Source of the DNA: CAZGXI01 sp964529715
Lineage (GTDB): Bacteria > Chloroflexota > Anaerolineae > Aggregatilineales > Ch27
Length of the DNA stretch: 56,450 bases
NCBI GenBank assembly: GCA_964529715.1
Contig: CAZGXI010000034.1
Location: 1-56,450 of the forward strand
Reading direction: 5' to 3'
Shown one piece after another: positions 51,174 to 56,450 of the stretch. The translations under genes and the position numbers were made by a program. Each line of letters starts with the position of its first letter. The stretch's first letter is position 1. Below the pieces are notes generated by a model that had not been told where the DNA came from, ran no database searches, and saw only the letters and a program-made list of their open reading frames with translations.

Positions 51174-52046
51174 TTAGCGCAACGGGCGCACCTGATGCCG
51201 GAACGCCACCTGCAAAATCAGACGGCCCAGGCGGATCTCGTCGCCGTCGCGCACCACGCGCACTTCGTGCGGGTGCAGCCGCTGACCGTTGACGTAGGTG
51301 TTGTTGGCGCTGCCCAGGTCGGTAATGGTGATCGTGTTGTCCTGGTAGCGCAGGCGGGCGTGCTGGCGCGACACGCCCATCTCGGCAGCCTGAAAGGGCG
51401 CCAGGTCAATGTCTGGCAGGGGCTTAGCGTTGGGAACGCTGCGCCCCAGGATTAGCTCCGGCTTGCGCGCGATGGCGATCACCAGCGGCTGGTTATGCCC
51501 GCGCACGGTCAGCACCAGCGCCGACGACGGTGGAAAGTGGCTCTGCCCCACCTGGTACAGGTCTTCTTCGCCCGGCTGGAGGTTGCGCGTGTCACTGCTG
51601 GTCACATTGAGAATGGCCCCACAGTTGGAACAATAAGCATCGCCCAACTGGGCCGGACGGCCACATTGGGGACAGTGAAACGTCTGAGCGGGGGCAGCTG
51701 GCTCCTGCGCGACCGAGGGATGCACCGGTGCGTTCTGGATGACGACAGGCGGCTGGGGCAGCCAGCTCAGGTCTTCATCAGGCGCAGGCTCCAACAAAGT
51801 CTCACTTTCGCTTGTGAAGGCGTTTGGCTTAGCCACTGGACGATATTTGCTCCCCTCGCGGCTTTCCCAACTTCGGATCAGGGCAGCCAATTGTTGCCGG
51901 GCATCTGTACGCAATCGCTCCAGCAACGGCTTGAGGTAGGCGATCACCTGCTCTGGGCTACTGCCCTGCTGGCGACGCCGCACATATTCACTCAAGATGT
52001 CGGTCACCCCGGTCGGATTCGGTTGCGTGGCGTTTTTATCGTCCAT
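51174..52046 (-). CDS. FHA-domain protein with zinc ribbon
   Basis: 290 aa. A helical N-terminus, a Pro-rich linker, a zinc-ribbon (FHCPQCGRPAQLGDAYCSNCGA) at about residues 125-146 and a C-terminal FHA domain (about 195-285) with LILGRS, MGVSRQHARLRY and LGSANNTYVNGQRL. FHA domains bind phosphothreonine; this one is plausibly a partner or substrate of a Ser/Thr kinase such as that at 6140-7933, a link inferred from family knowledge only. Divergent from the second GT39 gene. Confidence 0.9.
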   Translation of the reverse strand: MDDKNATQPNPTGVTDILSEYVRRRQQGSSPEQVIAYLKPLLERLRTDARQQLAALIRSWESREGSKYRPVAKPNAFTSESETLLEPAPDEDLSWLPQPPVVIQNAPVHPSVAQEPAAPAQTFHCPQCGRPAQLGDAYCSNCGAILNVTSSDTRNLQPGEEDLYQVGQSHFPPSSALVLTVRGHNQPLVIAIARKPELILGRSVPNAKPLPDIDLAPFQAAEMGVSRQHARLRYQDNTITITDLGSANNTYVNGQRLHPHEVRVVRDGDEIRLGRLILQVAFRHQVRPLR

Positions 52047-52108
52047 GATTTATTTTTCCAATGCGCGTCCCGGTACGACGAATGGAGCCGCGACATTTTC
52101 TGGGTGTC

Positions 52109-52114
52109 ATTATA
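52109..52114 (-). promoter_or_regulatory. -10-like element of the FHA gene
   Basis: TATAAT on the minus strand (52114-52109), about 63 nt upstream of ATG 52046. No -35 of good quality is seen at the normal spacing. Confidence 0.4.
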
Positions 52115-52182
52115 TCCCCTTTTGCCTGCGCAGATATGAAAAACACATGAAATTCCTCGCGCCGCCCTACTCCACAGCAGGG

Positions 52183-52188
52183 TATAAT
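52183..52188 (+). promoter_or_regulatory. -10-like element of the second GT39
   Basis: TATAAT (52183-52188), about 40 nt upstream of ATG 52229. The -35 region is unclear. Confidence 0.4.
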
Positions 52189-52228
52189 CTTTAGCCTACG
52201 GCGCATTTCCCCCTGAGGAACGCTCCTG

Positions 52229-54055
52229 ATGCCCATTCGCGTCCACTCACGCCCGTCCGTCCTGCCGACAGCGCTCCTGCTGCTGCTGATCGCGGCCAGC
52301 CGCATCGTGCAGCTTGGCGACCTGCCGGTGCATCTGGACGAAGCGTGGTCGGTATGGACCACCTTCGGCACGCCACAGCAGATCGTCGCCTGGACGCCGT
52401 ACACCTACTCGCCGCTGTATTATCTGAGCCTGGGCGCGTGGCGGCTGCTGGTCGGCGAAACGCCGCTGCTGATGCGCCTGCTGAACGTGTTCGTCTTCCT
52501 ACTGGGATCGGCCTGCCTGTACCGGCTGGCCCTGCGCCTGATGAACCGCCGCGCCGCCATCGTCGCCACGCTGGTTTACGCCGCCCTGGGCTACAACCTG
52601 TATATCAGTATGCAGGCGCGACTGTATGCCTTCGCCATCGCCCTGCTGCCGCTGGCCTTCTGGATGACCCTGCGTTACTTCGACCAGCCCACTTTCCGGC
52701 GCGCGCTGGCGCTGGGGCTGTGTCTGGCCGGGATGATCTACGCCTACCTGACGGGCGTGCTGGCGTTGGGCCTGCTGGGGCTGTACACGCTGTTGTTTTA
52801 CCCGCGCCGGGTCTGGCGCTGGTGGCTACCCGGCCTGATCGGCTTGATCGTCGCCGCGCCGGAGATTATCCGGGAACTGGAGCCTGTCGCCAGCCGGGTC
52901 GCCGCCAGCAGCGCCGCGCGCCCGCCGCTGGCCCCGTTCTTCCCGGCGATGGGCGAGTTCTTCTCCTTTTTGAGCACTTATCTATATATCGGCTATCCGT
53001 TCATCCTGTGGGTGTTGATCTTCGCCCTGGCGCTGGGCGCGATCCTGTACACCGAGCGCCCGCTCCGGCGGCAGAGCGTGTTTTTGCTGTTCTGGGTGTT
53101 CGGCATGGCAATCCTGGTCTACCTGAGTCATCCCTACACCGACCTGTTCCGCGTCTTTTATGCGTGGTGGATCGGGCTGGGGCTGGCCCTGCTGATCGGG
53201 CGCGGGATCGCCCACCTGCCCCGCCCCGGCGCTGCCGCCGTGCTGGCCGCGCTGGCCGTGCCGATGTTCATCCCTTTCCCGCTGAACGACGAGCTGCGCG
53301 TGCGCCCCCTGATCCCGCAACTGGCATGGCTGGCCGAGCACGCCCAGTGGGGCGACGCGGTGGTGGTCGATCCGGAGTGCGCGTGCGTGGAAGTGGAAGA
53401 GCTGGACCTCTACGGCGATCTCTACTTCCCCAACGGCCTGAGCGTGGTCCACGATCCGGAGGGCTACCGCCGCGTGTGGTACTTCACGTCCTATGGTTTT
53501 GAAAACCCCGTCCTGGCGGCGCAGGTCCGCGCGGGCCGCATCGCCAGCCGTTTCGTTGGGCCGGTGGAATGCCTGTTCCGGCTGTACGAAGGTCCGCCGG
53601 ACGCCGCAGGCATTCCTTTTGAAAACGGGATGCGCTTTCACGGCGTGGAGATCATGGAGGGCGAGCGGCCCTGGCCCGGTCTGGCGACGCGGCGCGAAGG
53701 CGAGACGATCCGGCTGCGGCTGTGGTGGTCGGCGGACCGCGCCCCGGCGCTCGATTACAGCGTTAGCAGCGGCCTCCTGGGAACCGGCGGCCCGCTGGCG
53801 CAGTTCGATGGCCCGCCGCAGACGATCAGCCTGGAATACGGCGTCGAACCGCCCCCGCGCGAAACCAGCCGGTGGACGCCGGGACGCTTTTACGTCGAGG
53901 AGCGCGAACTTCGCCTGCCCGACGCCGTCGTGACGCAGACGGCGGTACTCTACCTGGTGGTGTACTTCTGGCAGGACGCCGTGCCCATCCCTGCGCCCGG
54001 CACAGACGAAAATGGTCTGCTGCGCATCGGGACGGTCAGCGTCAAAGCGTGGTAA
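52229..54055 (+). CDS. GT39/PMT-like glycosyltransferase, second copy
   Basis: 608 aa. Same architecture as the protein at 19701: a catalytic HLDEAWSVW loop near residue 33, about ten helices to residue 365, then a beta-rich outer domain. It probably transfers a sugar from a polyprenyl-phosphate donor to a lipid or protein outside the membrane. It lacks the 34-residue palindromic insert; the matching loop reads only YTERPLRRQS. It follows GAGGAA with ATG 52229 and is divergent from the FHA gene. Confidence 0.85.
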   Translation: MPIRVHSRPSVLPTALLLLLIAASRIVQLGDLPVHLDEAWSVWTTFGTPQQIVAWTPYTYSPLYYLSLGAWRLLVGETPLLMRLLNVFVFLLGSACLYRLALRLMNRRAAIVATLVYAALGYNLYISMQARLYAFAIALLPLAFWMTLRYFDQPTFRRALALGLCLAGMIYAYLTGVLALGLLGLYTLLFYPRRVWRWWLPGLIGLIVAAPEIIRELEPVASRVAASSAARPPLAPFFPAMGEFFSFLSTYLYIGYPFILWVLIFALALGAILYTERPLRRQSVFLLFWVFGMAILVYLSHPYTDLFRVFYAWWIGLGLALLIGRGIAHLPRPGAAAVLAALAVPMFIPFPLNDELRVRPLIPQLAWLAEHAQWGDAVVVDPECACVEVEELDLYGDLYFPNGLSVVHDPEGYRRVWYFTSYGFENPVLAAQVRAGRIASRFVGPVECLFRLYEGPPDAAGIPFENGMRFHGVEIMEGERPWPGLATRREGETIRLRLWWSADRAPALDYSVSSGLLGTGGPLAQFDGPPQTISLEYGVEPPPRETSRWTPGRFYVEERELRLPDAVVTQTAVLYLVVYFWQDAVPIPAPGTDENGLLRIGTVSVKAW

Positions 54056-54059
54056 ACGG

Positions 54060-54088
54060 TTGTCACTGAAACACTTTTTCAGTATAGT
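54060..54088 (+). promoter_or_regulatory. Promoter and Fur/Zur box 1
   Basis: TTGTCA (54060-54065), a 17-nt spacer and TATAGT (54083-54088). The spacer is filled by a perfect 19-bp box ACTGAAA-CACTT-TTTCAGT (54065-54083). It controls the Fur-family gene at 54120. Confidence 0.88.
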
Positions 54089-54119
54089 CTGGATCACCCT
54101 TTGGAATCAGGAAACGTCC

Positions 54120-54569
54120 ATGCAGGAACAAACCCTCGTCGAATGTCTGCGCGCGCACGGCTACAAGCTCACCCAGGCCCGCCGCGCCGTGATCCACGCC
54201 CTGGCGATCTCGCCCACGCCGCTCTCCGTGAACGACCTCTACGCGCGCGCCCACGCCGACGCCGCCGACCTGGGCCTGGTCACGGTGTACCGCACGCTGG
54301 AATTGCTGGTGGACCTGGGGCTGGTGCGTCCGGTGCACCTGGTGGATAACTGTCACGGCTACACGCTGGTCTCGCCGGGCCACACCCATCACGTCGTCTG
54401 CCGGGAATGCAGCAGCGTGGTCGAGATCACCGGCTGCGATCTGGGCGCATTCCTGGACGCGGTCGCGCAACAGACCGGCTACCACGTCACCGGGCACTGG
54501 CTGGAAGTCGAAGGGGTATGTCCGGCGTGCCGGAAAGAGACCGACGATAAGCGGCAGCAAGACCTTTAG
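54120..54569 (+). CDS. Fur-family metalloregulator (Zur-like)
   Basis: 149 aa from ATG 54120, with TCAGGAAA upstream. The winged helix (about 1-85) includes YKLTQARRAVIHAL and LGLVTVYRTLELLVDLGLV. The dimer domain has HTHHVVCREC and the C-terminal CPAC, together the Cys4 structural zinc site. The adjacent ZnuA-like gene with two matching boxes points to zinc (Zur) control, or less likely manganese. Autoregulated through box 1. Confidence 0.9.
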   Translation: MQEQTLVECLRAHGYKLTQARRAVIHALAISPTPLSVNDLYARAHADAADLGLVTVYRTLELLVDLGLVRPVHLVDNCHGYTLVSPGHTHHVVCRECSSVVEITGCDLGAFLDAVAQQTGYHVTGHWLEVEGVCPACRKETDDKRQQDL

Positions 54570-54592
54570 GCGCACAGTTTTTCCCCAGGGGG

Positions 54593-54638
54593 TTGTCATT
54601 GAAAAACTTTTTCAGTATCATTGAAAAGGTTTTTCAAA
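54593..54638 (+). promoter_or_regulatory. Promoter with two tandem Fur/Zur boxes
   Basis: TTGTCA (54593-54598), a 17-nt spacer and TATCAT (54616-54621). Box 2 is ATTGAAA-AACTT-TTTCAGT (54598-54616), and box 3 is ATTGAAA-AGGTT-TTTCAAA (54620-54638). The two boxes share the layout of box 1 at 54065. Confidence 0.88.
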
Positions 54639-54658
54639 CAGCACGCCTGGAGGCAAAG

Positions 54659-55780
54659 ATGCTCAAACGTAGACTGTTCCTGCCAGTAGTCTTCCTTCTG
54701 CTTGTAGTCGGTGGCCTGCTGACCGTCCGGGCGCAGGAGGGCCGCCTGCAAGTCATCGCCAGCTACAGCGTCCTGGCCGATGTGGTGAGCCATGTCGCCG
54801 GGGATGTCGCCGATGTAACCGCCCTGATTCCGCTGGGCGCAGACCCGCACGCCTTCGAGCCGACGCCGCAAGACCTGGCCCGCCTGGCCGACGCCGACGT
54901 GGTATTCGTCAATGGCGCGAACTTCGAGGGTCGCCTGATCGAGGTGATAGAGAACGCTGCCGCCGACACGAACATCGTCCCGGCGTCGCTGTGCGTGCCG
55001 ATTTTGCCGTTCGGCGAGCACGATCATGCGGAAGAAGACGAACATGCCGAAGAAGCGCCCGCTGCCGCCGATGGCCCCCACGCCGCTCAATGCGCCGGGC
55101 ACGCTGCCGAGATAGCCGCCCTGGGAATCGAGATGGTCTCAGAACATACCGGCGAGGCAGAACATCACACTGAGCCACTCGGCCCGTTGTACGCGCTGAC
55201 GTGTGAGCATCACCATGACGACGCAGCGGCAGGCGGCGAGCATGATCACGGCAACTGCGACCCGCACGTGTGGCTCGATCCGCGCAATGTGATGTACTGG
55301 ACGCTGCTGATCCGCGACACCCTGGCTGAACTCGACCCGGCCCATGCCGCCATCTACGCCGACAATGCCGCTGTCTACCTGGACGACCTGCGTGCCTTTC
55401 TCCAGGACGAGATGATCCCGCTGATCGCCACGCTGCCCGTCGAACGGCGCGTGCTGGTGACGGACCACGAGCTGTTCGGCTACTTCGCCGCCGGATACGG
55501 CTTTGACGTCGTCGGCGTGGTGATCCCCGGCGGCAGCACCCAGGCCGAGCCGAGCGCCGCTGAGGTGGCTGCGCTGATCGACGCCATCCGCGCGGCGCAC
55601 GTTCCGGCGATCTTCGTCAACGCCACCGTCAACCCGGCGTTGGCCGAGCGGATCGCGCAGGAAGCCGGAGCGACGGTCGAGACGCTGTACACGCACTCCC
55701 TGGCCGAGGGTGACGCGCCGACCTACCTTGATCTGATGCGTTACGACATACAGAAGATCGTCGAAACGCTGGGACGATAA
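54659..55780 (+). CDS. znuA: ZnuA-like metal ABC transporter substrate-binding protein
   Basis: 373 aa from ATG 54659, with GGAGG 5 nt upstream. A signal peptide ends near VRAQEG. Metal-site motifs are DPHAFEPTP (about 62-70), a His/Glu-rich loop (about 123-205), GNCDPHVWLDP (about 198-208) and a C-terminal GGSTQAEPSAAEV region. The His-rich loop marks zinc-binding ZnuA types. It captures zinc outside the membrane for the ABC importer. It is under two tandem Fur/Zur boxes and precedes the ATPase gene. Confidence 0.92.
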   Translation: MLKRRLFLPVVFLLLVVGGLLTVRAQEGRLQVIASYSVLADVVSHVAGDVADVTALIPLGADPHAFEPTPQDLARLADADVVFVNGANFEGRLIEVIENAAADTNIVPASLCVPILPFGEHDHAEEDEHAEEAPAAADGPHAAQCAGHAAEIAALGIEMVSEHTGEAEHHTEPLGPLYALTCEHHHDDAAAGGEHDHGNCDPHVWLDPRNVMYWTLLIRDTLAELDPAHAAIYADNAAVYLDDLRAFLQDEMIPLIATLPVERRVLVTDHELFGYFAAGYGFDVVGVVIPGGSTQAEPSAAEVAALIDAIRAAHVPAIFVNATVNPALAERIAQEAGATVETLYTHSLAEGDAPTYLDLMRYDIQKIVETLGR

Positions 55781-55790
55781 TGCCGAATCG

Positions 55791-55818
55791 GTCGCGGTGG
55801 ATTACAATCCGCCGCGAC
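55791..55818. repeat. GTCGCGG-type palindrome between znuA and the ATPase gene
   Basis: Arms GTCGCGG (55791-55797) and CCGCGAC (55812-55818), with GATT/AATC also pairing in the centre. It relates in shape to the palindromes at 19664 and 21641 and, like them, lies just upstream of a start codon. Confidence 0.6.
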
Positions 55819-55840
55819 TATCCTGTCCTTAAACCCGATC

Positions 55841-56450
55841 ATGATCCTATTGCCTTCCCCTGCCGCCGCCGAATCACCTGCCGTCGCCGCCTGCCCGGCC
55901 CTGTCGGTGCAACGCCTGTCGGCGGGCTATCCCGGCGCACGCAATGCGGTCGAAGAGATCAGCTTCGAGGTGGCACGTGGTGAGCGCGTCGGCGTGTTGG
56001 GGCCGAACGGCGCAGGCAAGAGCACGCTCTTCAAGGCCATCGTCGGCCTCATCCCCCATACCGACGGGCAGATTTCCATTCACGGCGAAAGCTGCCGCAC
56101 CAGTCACAACATGGTCGGCTACGTGCCGCAGCACGAAGAGATCGACTGGAGCTTTCCCGTCACCGTGCGCGACGTGGTGATGATGGGCCGCCTGCGCCAG
56201 ATCGGCTGGCTGCGCTGGCCCCGTCCGCGCGACTGGCAGGCGGTGGACGCAGTGCTGGCGCGGGTAGGGATGGCCGCCTTCCGCGACCGGCAGATCGGGC
56301 AGCTCAGCGGCGGGCAGAAACGACGGGTGTTCATCGCGCGCGCGCTGGCGCAAGAGACCGACGTGCTGCTGCTGGACGAGCCGTTCAGCGGCGTGGACGC
56401 TGCCGCCGAACACGAGATCGTGGAAATGCTTAACCTGCTGCGCAGCGATG
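55841..56450 (+). CDS. znuC: ZnuC-like ABC transporter ATP-binding protein (partial at window end)
   Basis: The open frame from ATG 55841 runs to the end of the window (203 codons seen). Walker A GPNGAGKST, a Q-loop in YVPQHEE, signature QLSGGQKRR and Walker B DVLLLDEP are all visible. It is the ATPase of the zinc ABC importer; the permease must lie beyond the window. The start has only a weak ribosome site, and an upstream palindrome occupies the spacer, so coupling to the znuA transcript is likely. Confidence 0.9.
   Translation, partial: MILLPSPAAAESPAVAACPALSVQRLSAGYPGARNAVEEISFEVARGERVGVLGPNGAGKSTLFKAIVGLIPHTDGQISIHGESCRTSHNMVGYVPQHEEIDWSFPVTVRDVVMMGRLRQIGWLRWPRPRDWQAVDAVLARVGMAAFRDRQIGQLSGGQKRRVFIARALAQETDVLLLDEPFSGVDAAAEHEIVEMLNLLRSD

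Overview
This 56 kb window looks like a chromosomal segment of a high-G+C Chloroflexota bacterium, probably of the Anaerolineae. I infer this from the gene mix: formate-THF ligase, many secreted lipoprotein, SH3 and PsbP-like proteins, PMT-like glycosyltransferases, an HspR-type regulator, a T-box leader, and intergenic palindromic repeats of the kind common in that phylum. There is no phage, IS element, CRISPR array or rRNA. The window is mostly housekeeping and cell-envelope genes.

Layout. 0-4.5 kb (+): HerA-like ATPase, M50 peptidase, YfcE-like phosphoesterase. 4.5-12.6 kb (mostly -): secreted SH3 protein, lipoprotein and Ser/Thr kinase; a frameshifted GNAT remnant; HAD phosphatase; a small protein; an ArsR-type regulator with its own promoter and operator; a secreted WD40/TolB-like protein. 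12.7-15.6 kb (+): aldo/keto reductase, membrane TPR protein, BON protein. 15.7-17.7 kb (-): lipase-like hydrolase, LiaF-like membrane protein. 17.8-35.2 kb (+): formate-THF ligase, GT39 glycosyltransferase, HEAT/esterase fusion, an A+T-rich HEPN-like gene, SbcD nuclease, YeiH-type transporter pair, ClpC chaperone, methyltransferase, secreted beta-lactamase-like protein, ABC-2 exporter. 35.2-44.7 kb (-): SbcC, two tandem 421-aa paralogues of unknown function, HspR, HtrA and DnaJ (a probable heat-shock operon), SPFH protein. 44.8-48.3 kb (+): a leucine T-box leader containing a complete tRNA-Ala gene, a 47-aa ORF and leuS. 48.4-56.4 kb: ScyD/E-like secreted protein, ArsR-DUF2087 regulator with a perfect operator, creatininase-family amidohydrolase, FHA protein, second GT39, and a Fur/Zur-controlled zinc uptake locus that runs off the window end.

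The most striking object is at 44.87-45.25 kb. The T-box leader has a CUC (Leu) specifier and a canonical antiterminator box, but a full tRNA-Ala(GGC) gene lies in the loop of its stem III. The window is also rich in short palindromic repeats of several families. Two are inserted in frame inside proteins, and others supply or abut stop and start codons. Clear regulatory circuits can be read directly: three 19-bp Fur/Zur boxes, two autoregulated ArsR-type genes, and an inverted repeat overlapping the -35 of the dnaJ-htrA-hspR operon. All functional calls come from reading the sequence; no database searches were run.
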